Assembly: GCA_022712815.1 (NCBI GenBank) | Contig: JAFLJW010000364.1 | Location: 1-8,080 of the forward strand | Source of the DNA: Pseudodesulfovibrio sp. | GTDB lineage: Bacteria; Desulfobacterota; Desulfovibrionia; Desulfovibrionales; Desulfovibrionaceae | Length of the DNA: 8,080 nt | Direction of reading: 5' to 3' | Shown here: one piece after another, positions 1 through 5,895 of the stretch | Numbering within the stretch: the first letter of the stretch is position 1 | Layout of the letters: each line of letters starts with the position of its first letter | Program-made: the position numbers and the translations under genes | The notes under the pieces: model-generated | What the model was told of the DNA's origin: nothing | Databases searched by the model: none | Seen by the model: only the letters and a program-made list of their open reading frames with translations

Positions 1-447
1 GGAAATGTATTCCTTGATGCGGAGAAGCGCCTTTATGGAGTTAAGGTTTTATGTTTTTTCATATTTCTGTCACCCAAAACCGTGAGTGATGCATCAAAGT
101 ACCGCCCAATTGAGGTCGTGAATCCCATTCTTCGGGAGAAATATGGCATTGAGGCCATAACTCGTTTCAACATGTTCGAGGATACCCTTGATAAACCAGT
201 GGATATCATCAAGTGTGCAAATATTTTGAATAAAGCGTATTTTTCCGATGAAGAAATCCACGCCGCCGTGAAAAGCCTCTGCCGAAGTTTGAATGAGGGG
301 GGGAGTATTGTTGTTACTCAGAACAATGAGCAATACGTTAGCGGTGAAGCTGGATTCGTTTTGCGTAAAGAGGGTGAGAGTGTGCTCCTTGAGGAAGCCT
401 TTAACGATCACTTTTTAGTGAATCTGTTTAAAAAATCTGAGGGATAA
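1..447 (+). CDS. SAM-dependent methyltransferase, C-terminal part (5' end outside window)
   Basis: The reading frame is open from base 1 with no stop, so the GTG at 82 is probably internal and the gene begins upstream of the window. About 148 codons are visible. The middle resembles the late part of a class I (Rossmann-fold) methyltransferase of the CheR/DUF-type group: 'VDIIKCANILN' (nt about 196-228) matches the strand with the usual 'FDVVxCxNVL' pattern, followed by 'YFSDEEIHAAVKSL' and the 'L-x-EGGSIVVTQ' strand-turn typical of the post-motif III region. The SAM-binding Gly-rich loop would lie upstream and cannot be checked. It ends 9 bases before the glycosyltransferase ATG, suggesting co-transcription with a polysaccharide locus. 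The substrate is unknown. The family call is from motif resemblance only, and a different Rossmann enzyme is possible. Confidence 0.6.
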   Translation, partial: GNVFLDAEKRLYGVKVLCFFIFLSPKTVSDASKYRPIEVVNPILREKYGIEAITRFNMFEDTLDKPVDIIKCANILNKAYFSDEEIHAAVKSLCRSLNEGGSIVVTQNNEQYVSGEAGFVLRKEGESVLLEEAFNDHFLVNLFKKSEG

Positions 448-456
448 GCTGGTTTG

Positions 457-1572
457 ATGAACACCTCGCTGAAAATACTATTGCTTACCCCCTCACTGGA
501 GGTGGGAGGAGCCGAACGGCAATTGGTCTCTCTGGCCGGTTGCCTGCAAGAGCGAGGGCACGATGTTCATGTGGCGCTTTTTCGAAAGCGGGGAGCACTG
601 CTTGCAAGCCTGCCTGAGACAGTCAAAACGCATGACCTGAAAAAGAAAGGGCGTTCCGACTTTTTGGGTTTCATGATGCGGTTACGGCATCTGGTTCAAA
701 ATGTCAGGCCAGACGTCATCTATTCTTTTTTGGGCGTTCCCAATCTTGCGACAGTGTTGCTGAAGGTGTTGGGTGTTCGCGTGTCTATAGTGTGGTCGGT
801 GCGTGCTTCGGATGTTGATTTGAGCCAGTACGGTTGGCTGTCGAGGGCCTGTTGCAGCTTGGAAGCAAGGCTTTCCCGGTTCGCCGATCATATAGTGGTC
901 AACTCCAATGCTGGCCGAAGGCATTCCATAGGACAGGGCTTCTCTGATAAGGCGATGTCGGTTGTTTTCAACGGCATAGACACTGATCGTTTCAGGCCGA
1001 ACCGCGCCAGTGGCTCTTGGTTGCGTGAGCAATGGTGTTCCGGGCAGGGTGGAGTTCTCGTTGGAATTGTCGCCCGCCTTGATCCCATGAAAGACCATCA
1101 GACTTTTTTGCGGGCTGCTAAATTGGCCTTGCATCAAAATCCTGATCTCCGTTTTGTCTGCATCGGGGATGGGCCGCTGGGTGACCAGCTGAAAGAGTTG
1201 GGAGATCAGCTTGGCCTTTCAGGGAATATTATCTGGGCCGGGGCTCATTCGGACATGCCGGCAGTTTACAACGCTCTGGATATTTTGTGCTTGTCGTCGA
1301 TCACGGAAGGCTTCCCTAATGTATTGGGGGAAGCCATGAGCTGTGGTGTGCCATGCGTCACTACTGACGTCGGTGATGCTGCTCATGAAGTCGGTGATAC
1401 AGGACTGGTCGTGCCCAAAAGCGATTCAGAAGCTATGGCAAAAGCGATGTTGAAAATGGCGAAACTTGTTCGAAGTGGCAATTCTTCGGATACCCGGATG
1501 AGAATAGAAAAGCATTTTTCCCTGGAGCGTATGGTTGTTGATACCGAACGAATTCTGCGAGAGGTTCGTTGA
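457..1572 (+). CDS. Glycosyltransferase family 4 (GT-B fold)
   Basis: This is a predicted cytoplasmic or membrane-associated transferase that adds a sugar from a nucleotide-sugar donor to a lipid-linked or growing glycan. The N-terminus has the GT4 acceptor-domain signature 'SLEVGGAERQL' (residues 13-23). The C-terminal donor domain has 'VFNGIDTDRFRP', then 'VGIVARLDPMKD' with Arg207 and Lys212 in the usual phosphate-binding places, 'IGDGP', and the E-x7-E element 'EGFPNVLGE' (Glu284 and Glu292). At 371 residues it is full length for the family. I chose ATG 457 because the protein then starts like other GT4 enzymes. A TTG at 454 is directly adjacent, and a GAGGG ribosome-binding site at 439-443 could serve either. 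Its stop (1570-1572) overlaps the next gene's ATG by one base, so it sits in an operon with the acylation genes. Donor and acceptor sugars cannot be told from sequence. Confidence 0.93.
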   Translation: MNTSLKILLLTPSLEVGGAERQLVSLAGCLQERGHDVHVALFRKRGALLASLPETVKTHDLKKKGRSDFLGFMMRLRHLVQNVRPDVIYSFLGVPNLATVLLKVLGVRVSIVWSVRASDVDLSQYGWLSRACCSLEARLSRFADHIVVNSNAGRRHSIGQGFSDKAMSVVFNGIDTDRFRPNRASGSWLREQWCSGQGGVLVGIVARLDPMKDHQTFLRAAKLALHQNPDLRFVCIGDGPLGDQLKELGDQLGLSGNIIWAGAHSDMPAVYNALDILCLSSITEGFPNVLGEAMSCGVPCVTTDVGDAAHEVGDTGLVVPKSDSEAMAKAMLKMAKLVRSGNSSDTRMRIEKHFSLERMVVDTERILREVR

Positions 1573-2606
1573 TGAAATGGGGACAGCTCCCAGTTTGGGT
1601 GATGGGCTTTTTATTCTCCTGTTTTTTTATTTGGATGGTATCCGCTGTTTTCAGCGATGGGATAGCCCCTGTCGAGTGGGATGAAGATCTAGGTCTGTTT
1701 GTTCATTCGAAAGGTTCGGTTGTTCGATTTCGTAGTGAGGGATGGTCTGATACACGAATCGGCAAGCACGGCTTGACTGTCTTTGGAGAGGTGGTCTCAA
1801 CGAGTGCCCGGCCCAAGTTCATCTTGTGGGGTGATTCGTTTGCGGATGCTCTTCAGATGGACGATTCGCTCCGGGCGGCCAATTTGTACAATGCCATGCA
1901 TGGCTCCATGAAAGCCTTCACCGTTGCTGGTGGCGGGCTTGGTGTTGCGGATTATTATTTCAATATTCCCCGTTATGAGACGTTGGCAGAAAATATCAAT
2001 GGACATGCGATTCTTATCGCTGGAATGGCTGATGTCATGCCAGAGCAGCACGTTGCATGTCACAGTCGCTTTATGGCCGATCCGTGGCGGTTGGAGGAAT
2101 CGGCATGTGAACCATCAAGTTTCGCTCTCCGATACGCTTCTTTTGCCAGTCTTTGGCGTTTGGAGCCCCTCTATGAGTTATATCGTTTCATGAAGGAGCA
2201 TCAGTTTTGTTTTGCTCTTGGGCATGTGGAAAGAGAGTCGCCTCTCGAAATTGTGCCCCCTCGCGAAGATTTGAATCAGGCATGGGTGTTCCTTGTGGAG
2301 AGTCTCAAGGCGCAGACGTCCGGGTTCATTGTTTTTGTTTATGTGCCGCTGGTTCCTTTTTTGAAGGATGGTCGAATTGTCACTGTAAATCCAGAAGAAG
2401 CCTTGAAGGAGCGGTTCAGGGAAATCTGTCATGCGCAGGGGGTGGGGTTTATCGATCTAAGTCAGCCATATCTTGATTTATATAATGAAGAAGGACGATT
2501 GTCCCGCGGATTCTTTAATTCGCCTCATGGTGGGCATGTCAATGAGGATGGCCAGCGTCTTGTCGCCGAAGGACTGTACGAGTATTTCAAAGAGGCTGGA
2601 TTATGA
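1572..2606 (+). CDS. Membrane-anchored SGNH/GDSL-like protein, MBOAT partner
   Basis: This is probably the extracytoplasmic partner of the downstream MBOAT protein, in the role AlgJ/AlgX or PatB play: placing acyl groups on a polysaccharide. The 344-residue protein begins with one hydrophobic segment (about residues 7-28), which suggests a membrane anchor or uncleaved signal. The nucleophile block is 'LWGDSFADAL', with Ser89 in the GDS motif. 'VAGGGLGVADYYF' (118-130) fits the second SGNH block. The third block reads 'IAGMADV' instead of GxND. The last block is 'SPHGGHVNEDG' (317-327) with candidate catalytic His322, but no Asp two or three residues before it. I chose ATG 1572, not the adjacent TTG at 1569, because GAGG at 1561-1564 lies 7 bases upstream. 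It overlaps the glycosyltransferase stop by 1 base and the MBOAT start by 4, implying coupled translation. The SGNH fold call is fairly secure; acyltransferase versus esterase activity is inferred from context. Confidence 0.75.
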   Translation: MKWGQLPVWVMGFLFSCFFIWMVSAVFSDGIAPVEWDEDLGLFVHSKGSVVRFRSEGWSDTRIGKHGLTVFGEVVSTSARPKFILWGDSFADALQMDDSLRAANLYNAMHGSMKAFTVAGGGLGVADYYFNIPRYETLAENINGHAILIAGMADVMPEQHVACHSRFMADPWRLEESACEPSSFALRYASFASLWRLEPLYELYRFMKEHQFCFALGHVERESPLEIVPPREDLNQAWVFLVESLKAQTSGFIVFVYVPLVPFLKDGRIVTVNPEEALKERFREICHAQGVGFIDLSQPYLDLYNEEGRLSRGFFNSPHGGHVNEDGQRLVAEGLYEYFKEAGL

Positions 2607-4000
2607 TTTTCTCCTCTATTGAATTCATCATTTTTTTTGCCGTAGTCCTGCTCGGATTGGTCCTTTTTCGTGGGAGAAATACTGCACGAAAGACCCTGCT
2701 GTTAGCTGCAAGTTGGTATTTCTATGCCTACTGGGATTGGCGTTTTCTGAGCTTGATCCTGCTTTCCACTCTCGTTGACTTTTGGGTTGGAAAACAACTC
2801 GGCGAGACTGCGGACAAAGGGCTGCGCCGAAGGCTGCTCGGAATGAGCCTGGTCGTGAATCTCGGACTGCTTGGATTTTTCAAGTACTTTAATTTCTTCA
2901 TTGATTCATTCAGACCGCTGGTGGAGGGTGTGGGACTTCATTCTGGCACTCTGGACATAATCCTGCCCGTTGGCATTTCCTTCTATACCTTTCAGACCCT
3001 GAGCTACTCCATTGATATCTATCGCAGAAAGATGGAACCTCACGATAGCCTACTCGACTTCGCCCTTTTCGTGGGCTTCTTTCCGCAGCTTGTGGCAGGT
3101 CCCATTGTGCGTGCGTCTCATTTTCTGCCTCAGTTAATTGAATACAAGCCGCTGACCAGAGCTAATTTTTATGCCGGATTCCAGCGATTCATTTATGGAC
3201 TGTTCAAGAAGGTGTTCGTAGCGGACCGGCTCGCCATGTTCTCGGACACTGTATTCGCTAATGCCGGGGCCTATGATTGTACTACCACATGGCTGGCGGC
3301 CATTGCTTATTCCCTTCAGATCTATTTCGATTTTTCAGGTTATTCGGATATGGCAATCGGTGTGGCCCGTATCATGGGTTATGATCTGGGTGAGAACTTC
3401 AATTTTCCGTATCTGTCCAAAAGTCCACGAGAGTTTTGGCAACGGTGGCATATTTCCTTGTCCACTTGGGTCAGGGATTATATCTACATACCGTTGGGCG
3501 GGAGTTGGAAAGGAACGTGGCGGACCTGTTTCAATGTGGTGCTTACCATGTTGCTCTGTGGACTGTGGCACGGTCCTGCCTGGACCTTCGTCGCATGGGG
3601 CGGGTTGCACGGAGTTGCCATGGCTGGAAACCGGCTTTTCATGCGGTCAGGAAATGAACCGGCCACTCAGTTGCAGACTCTCTTCGGTTGGACTTCCACG
3701 ATGCTTTTTGTTGTTCTCGGATGGGTACTTTTCCGATCAGAGGGATTTGACAAGGCGTCTTTGATGCTGCGTCAAATGTTTCTGCCGGAACCGGGCCTCA
3801 GCTGGTATTTTCCTTTTGTGCCGTTTATTCTGGTCGGAGTCGTCGTGGTTCATGCGATCAAGTCTAAGGGCTATTTTGAAATGTTGTTTTTACCTGCATC
3901 GGCTCGCATCTATTCCCCCGCCTTCTTGTTCAGCCTGTTGTGGTTGGCCATCATATTTCGCCCGGCAGGGTTCAACCCGTTTATCTATTTTCAATTCTAG
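2603..4000 (+). CDS. MBOAT family membrane O-acyltransferase (AlgI/DltB type)
   Basis: This is a multi-pass inner-membrane protein that passes acyl (usually acetyl) groups from a cytoplasmic donor towards the periplasm for polysaccharide O-acylation. The 465-residue protein matches the AlgI layout. It has an N-terminal helix, 'SWYFYAYWDWRFL', 'GFFKYFNFF', 'LPVGISFYTFQTLSY', 'FFPQLVAGPIVR', 'QIYFDFSGYSDMAIGVA' and 'FPYLSKSPREFWQRWHISL'. The catalytic region is 'LCGLWHGPAW', with the invariant His323, followed by a second His (336) in 'WGGLHG'. The C-terminus 'NPFIYFQF' is the usual family ending, so the gene is intact despite the adjacent insertion sequence. ATG 2603 overlaps the preceding stop (ATGA), with AGAGG 7 bases upstream. 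Pairing with an SGNH protein and a glycosyltransferase points to exopolysaccharide or O-antigen acylation rather than D-alanylation, since no dlt genes are visible. The polymer is not identifiable. Confidence 0.93.
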   Translation: MIFSSIEFIIFFAVVLLGLVLFRGRNTARKTLLLAASWYFYAYWDWRFLSLILLSTLVDFWVGKQLGETADKGLRRRLLGMSLVVNLGLLGFFKYFNFFIDSFRPLVEGVGLHSGTLDIILPVGISFYTFQTLSYSIDIYRRKMEPHDSLLDFALFVGFFPQLVAGPIVRASHFLPQLIEYKPLTRANFYAGFQRFIYGLFKKVFVADRLAMFSDTVFANAGAYDCTTTWLAAIAYSLQIYFDFSGYSDMAIGVARIMGYDLGENFNFPYLSKSPREFWQRWHISLSTWVRDYIYIPLGGSWKGTWRTCFNVVLTMLLCGLWHGPAWTFVAWGGLHGVAMAGNRLFMRSGNEPATQLQTLFGWTSTMLFVVLGWVLFRSEGFDKASLMLRQMFLPEPGLSWYFPFVPFILVGVVVVHAIKSKGYFEMLFLPASARIYSPAFLFSLLWLAIIFRPAGFNPFIYFQF

Positions 4001-4359
4001 CTCGCTATCGCGTTAGGATGGAGCGAAAGCATATGCCAACCGAGCATCAACACAAGATAGACAGAATTAAGCATATATGCTCTTTTGCCCTTGCGACCAA
4101 GAGGGTTTGCCTTGGCAACACCGGTATACTTTGGTGATCGTTCATCAGTTGCCAACAAGTTTCTGCAATTGGCGACAGTCCGGGAGCGCGTCCGCCGCAC
4201 CATCAACTCGGCGATTAATACATTTTCATCCGAGAATTTGGCCTCGTAGCGATAACAGGTTTGGCTGATTTCAAAAGCCTCGCATGCCTGACGGATATTC
4301 AATTTGTCCCCTTTCACGGATTCTTTAGCCATCTCACACCGTTGAGATGGCTTTACCAC
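3997..4359 (-). pseudogene. IS3-family transposase OrfB, truncated remnant
   Basis: OrfB normally carries the DDE catalytic core and is about 270-290 residues. Here the frame is 120 residues, and only the first 50 or so look like transposase: 'MVKPSQRCEMAKESV', 'IRQACEAFEISQTCYRYEAK' and 'FSDENVLIA' match the N-terminal helical region of this group. Afterwards the translation (from about nt 4205 down to 3999) no longer resembles OrfB, and the integrase core with its catalytic acidic residues is absent. The frame opens with GTG 4359, overlaps the end of orfA by 7 bases and is in the -1 frame, as expected for programmed frameshifting. Its stop TAG shares the palindromic CTAG with the stop of the MBOAT gene on the other strand. 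A deletion that joined the remnant to unrelated DNA is the simplest reading. Confidence 0.75.
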
Positions 4360-4619
4360 TTTTCCCCAAGGGCTTCCTGCAAGACTTTATTTTTCATTTG
4401 CGTCTCGGCATACATTTGTTTTAACTGGCAATTTTCTTTTTCAAGCTCTTTCATACAGGCCATGAGCGACACGTCCATGCCGCCGTATTTGGCCCGCCAT
4501 TTATAGAACGTAGTATTGCTCATGCCATGCTCGCGGCAAAGTCCAGTCACGGGAATTCCGTTCTCGGCCTGTTTCAGAATATTCAGGATTTGGCTGTCTG
4601 TGTAGCGTGATGTTTTCAT
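4353..4619 (-). CDS. IS3-family transposase OrfA (DNA-binding subunit)
   Basis: OrfA is the DNA-binding half of an IS3-family transposase and recognises the element's ends. All 88 residues look intact. The N-terminus 'KTSRYTDSQILNILKQAEN' and 'VTGLCREHGMSNTTFYKW' (about 24-41) form the helix-turn-helix. 'AKYGGMDVS' follows, and the C-terminal half (about 54-82) is a heptad-rich coiled coil of the kind used for oligomerisation. This pattern is characteristic of the IS407 group. The start ATG (4619-4617) has a strong AAGGAG seven bases upstream. The last codons contain GGGGAAAAG, a plausible -1 slippage site leading into the orfB frame. Because orfB is broken, any OrfA made alone would act at most as a regulator of related elements elsewhere. 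Confidence 0.88.
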   Translation of the reverse strand: MKTSRYTDSQILNILKQAENGIPVTGLCREHGMSNTTFYKWRAKYGGMDVSLMACMKELEKENCQLKQMYAETQMKNKVLQEALGEKW

Positions 4620-4711
4620 GTAAAATCTCCTTCCATACGGTTACGAGAAAAATCTCCTTTAGAGGACTACTATTTTTAGGGGGGATTACCCCTCCTTCCC
4701 ACAATGCCGTT

Positions 4712-4740
4712 TGTATAAGATGCGCGGAAGGTCCAGACAA
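4712..4740 (-). promoter_or_regulatory. Candidate sigma-70-type promoter for the transposase orfA
   Basis: On the minus strand, TTGTCT (4740-4735) is followed after exactly 17 bases by TATACA (4717-4712). Each hexamer matches the bacterial housekeeping consensus at 4 of 6 positions. It lies about 90 bases upstream of the orfA ATG, near where the left end of the insertion sequence should be, which fits an internal IS3-family promoter. This is a pattern match only. Confidence 0.4.
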
Positions 4741-4764
4741 ATTAAGCTACCGCTATAACAAAAG

Positions 4765-4796
4765 AGCCGCCCCCTTTGGGGCAAAAGGGGGCGGCT
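4765..4796 (-). terminator. Rho-independent terminator of the decarboxylase operon
   Basis: A perfect 13-bp inverted repeat (4765-4777 with 4784-4796; 10 bp of it is the G/C-rich AGCCGCCCCC arm) encloses a 6-base loop. On the minus strand it is followed by CTTTTGTT, a short U-rich tail. It lies 52 bases beyond the lpdD-like stop codon, exactly where the operon should end. In the plus direction no T-run follows, so it should not terminate transcription arriving from the MBOAT side. Confidence 0.8.
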
Positions 4797-4848
4797 GGCG
4801 GAGGTCAAGCTCGACAACAGTTCTGTAGTCAAGTTTGTAGGGATGGTT

Positions 4849-5223
4849 TTACTTTATCTGGAGTTCTTCCAAGGCTTGCTCCAGCAGGATATCGACAACT
4901 TTAAGGACCTGAGAAATTTCCACTTCAGTGGCATCGTCCAGATGTATACCGCAAGTAACGGAAATGGTGGCATCCACATGCACAGCCAGTGTGTAAGCAA
5001 CTTTACGGGCCACTTGATCTTCTTTATGCCCGGTCACCGCAAGCAGTGAGACTGAAGCATCCGTCTTTTCTCGAATGCTCAACCCCGGATGGGGAGTAGC
5101 CATGGCAACCGCCCCGATATGGGGTACGTCACCACCATAAAGGCAAACTGAGAGGTCTTTCCCCAAACGAACTATGTCCATTTTCAAAGAAAACCGAGAA
5201 GTTTTTCTCTCAATGGAAATCAC
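4849..5223 (-). CDS. lpdD: LpdD-type prenylated flavin chaperone
   Basis: This is a small soluble protein of 124 residues, the usual size for LpdD, the accessory factor of gallate-type decarboxylases thought to bind or maintain prenylated FMN for the UbiD partner. Visible family features are 'YGGDVPHIGAVAMATPHPG' (29-47), 'AVTGHKED' (62-69) and 'TCGIHLDDAT' (90-99), followed by an amphipathic C-terminal helix rich in Leu and Glu. The start is GTG 5223, which overlaps the prenyltransferase stop by four bases (GTGA), so translation is probably coupled. It is the last gene before a strong terminator. It is clearly longer than the roughly 75-residue BsdD/VdcD subunit of Bacillus and Streptomyces systems, which favours the gallate (LpdBCD) type. 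Assignment is by motif resemblance and context. Confidence 0.8.
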   Translation of the reverse strand: MISIERKTSRFSLKMDIVRLGKDLSVCLYGGDVPHIGAVAMATPHPGLSIREKTDASVSLLAVTGHKEDQVARKVAYTLAVHVDATISVTCGIHLDDATEVEISQVLKVVDILLEQALEELQIK

Positions 5224-5828
5224 GACATTGCTCTAATCGGGGTAACGCACTCTTCGGTCCCCCAACGTTTGAAGTTCTTTCCTTCTACCCCGAACTCATG
5301 AAGGATTTTACCGACAACATGGTTGGTTACGTCCTCAAGGGAGCGCGGATGATTATAGTAAGTCAGCATGGGGGGCATGACCACAACACCGGCCTCGGCC
5401 AGCGTAAGCATATTCCGTAGATGGATTTTGCTTAGCGGTGTTTCGCGAGCAATCATAAGCAGCTTGCGACGCTCTTTGAGAGTCACGTCAGCGGCCCGTA
5501 GAAGAAGATTATCGGAATAGCCGATGCTGACGCCAGCCACTGTTTTCATGCTGCACGGCACAATGACCATGCCTTCAGTTACAAAGGTTCCACTGGCTAT
5601 ATTGGCCCCCACGTCTTCACGATCATACACTTGGGTTGCATAGTCTGTGAGCTGGGACTCTGTAACGTGAGTCTCATGTTCAAGAGTTCGCACACCTCCT
5701 TTGCTAATGACGAGATGGGTTTCCCAATCCGGCATTTCCCGAAGCGCTTTCAGCAGTTCAAGAGCCAGGACGGAGCCGCTCGCTCCGCTGATCCCTATGA
5801 TAAGACGTTTTTTTTGGGTAAAATTCAT
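5220..5828 (-). CDS. lpdB: UbiX-family flavin prenyltransferase (LpdB/BsdB type)
   Basis: This enzyme transfers a dimethylallyl group to reduced FMN, producing the prenyl-FMN cofactor that UbiD-family decarboxylases need. Counting from ATG 5828, the 202 residues carry the FMN-binding loop 'GISGASGSV' (12-20), 'VIVPCSMKTVAGVSIGYSDN' (88-107), 'LLLRAADVTLKERRKL' (Lys118) and 'ARETPLS' (Arg128-Glu129), then 'MPPMLTYYNHPRSL' with Tyr157/158. These fit the Lys-Arg-Glu-Tyr positions of characterised UbiX. An in-frame ATG at 5840 would add four residues, but it lacks well-spaced Shine-Dalgarno, whereas GGAG lies 6 bases before ATG 5828. Downstream it overlaps lpdD by four bases. Upstream, a stem-loop separates it from the DUF554 gene. 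The close link to an LpdC-like UbiD gene implies it serves this decarboxylase rather than ubiquinone synthesis. Confidence 0.92.
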   Translation of the reverse strand: MNFTQKKRLIIGISGASGSVLALELLKALREMPDWETHLVISKGGVRTLEHETHVTESQLTDYATQVYDREDVGANIASGTFVTEGMVIVPCSMKTVAGVSIGYSDNLLLRAADVTLKERRKLLMIARETPLSKIHLRNMLTLAEAGVVVMPPMLTYYNHPRSLEDVTNHVVGKILHEFGVEGKNFKRWGTEECVTPIRAMS

Positions 5829-5834
5829 AATATT

Positions 5835-5838
5835 CTCC
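5835..5838 (-). promoter_or_regulatory. Ribosome-binding site that decides the flavin prenyltransferase start
   Basis: GGAG on the minus strand is followed by 6 bases and then ATG 5828-5826. The upstream in-frame ATG (5840-5838) overlaps this GGAG and has only AGGA two bases before it, too close to work well. The shorter start is therefore favoured. Confidence 0.6.
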
Positions 5839-5858
5839 ATGATCCTGAAAAATCATAC

Positions 5859-5889
5859 GAGTTGGCGCCCATGATATGAGCGCCAACTC
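5859..5889 (-). terminator. Intercistronic stem-loop, terminator-like, before the prenyltransferase gene
   Basis: A perfect 10-bp inverted repeat (GAGTTGGCGC at 5859-5868 with GCGCCAACTC at 5880-5889) has an 11-base loop. On the minus strand a TTTTT run begins 5 bases past the stem. It starts 7 bases past the DUF554 stop codon. It may be a partial terminator or an RNA-stabilising element that lowers or decouples expression of the two downstream genes. Function is inferred from structure only. Confidence 0.5.
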
Positions 5890-5895
5890 ATGTGG

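Larger units (their letters stand above)
4140..4745 (-). mobile_element. Degenerate IS3-family insertion sequence (IS407-like)
   Basis: The element is read on the minus strand. It contains a promoter, an intact orfA and the first part of orfB joined through a -1 frame arrangement. OrfA has the N-terminal helix-turn-helix and leucine zipper of the IS407 group. The orfB homology stops after about 50 codons, so the catalytic core and the downstream inverted repeat are missing. Boundaries are approximate: the left end should lie just upstream of the promoter (around 4740-4760), and the right limit is where transposase resemblance stops (around 4200-4140). I could not identify paired terminal repeats or a target-site duplication. 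The remnant cannot move by itself, although OrfA might still be made. Confidence 0.8.

Noticed and set aside
82..447. GTG 82 as the true start of a 121-residue protein
   Set aside because: The frame is open to base 1 and the upstream codons read as ordinary protein. No ribosome-binding site precedes GTG 82, so the gene is better read as truncated by the window.
682..1137. Minus-strand 151-codon open frame inside the glycosyltransferase gene
   Set aside because: It is antisense to conserved GT4 sequence, has no family signature and lacks a convincing ribosome-binding site.
3261..3764. Plus-strand 167-codon open frame inside the MBOAT gene
   Set aside because: It is an out-of-frame shadow of the AlgI-like coding region, with Trp/Cys-rich composition typical of a wrong frame.
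4677..4703. GGGGTAATCCCC palindrome in the orfA leader as a terminator or the IS terminal repeat
   Set aside because: The stem is only four G-C pairs with no T-run after it, and no matching inverted copy is visible on the other side of the remnant.
4501..4740. Minus-strand 79-codon open frame covering the IS leader and the start of orfA
   Set aside because: It is out of frame with orfA, has no ribosome-binding site and resembles no family. It overlaps the promoter and leader.
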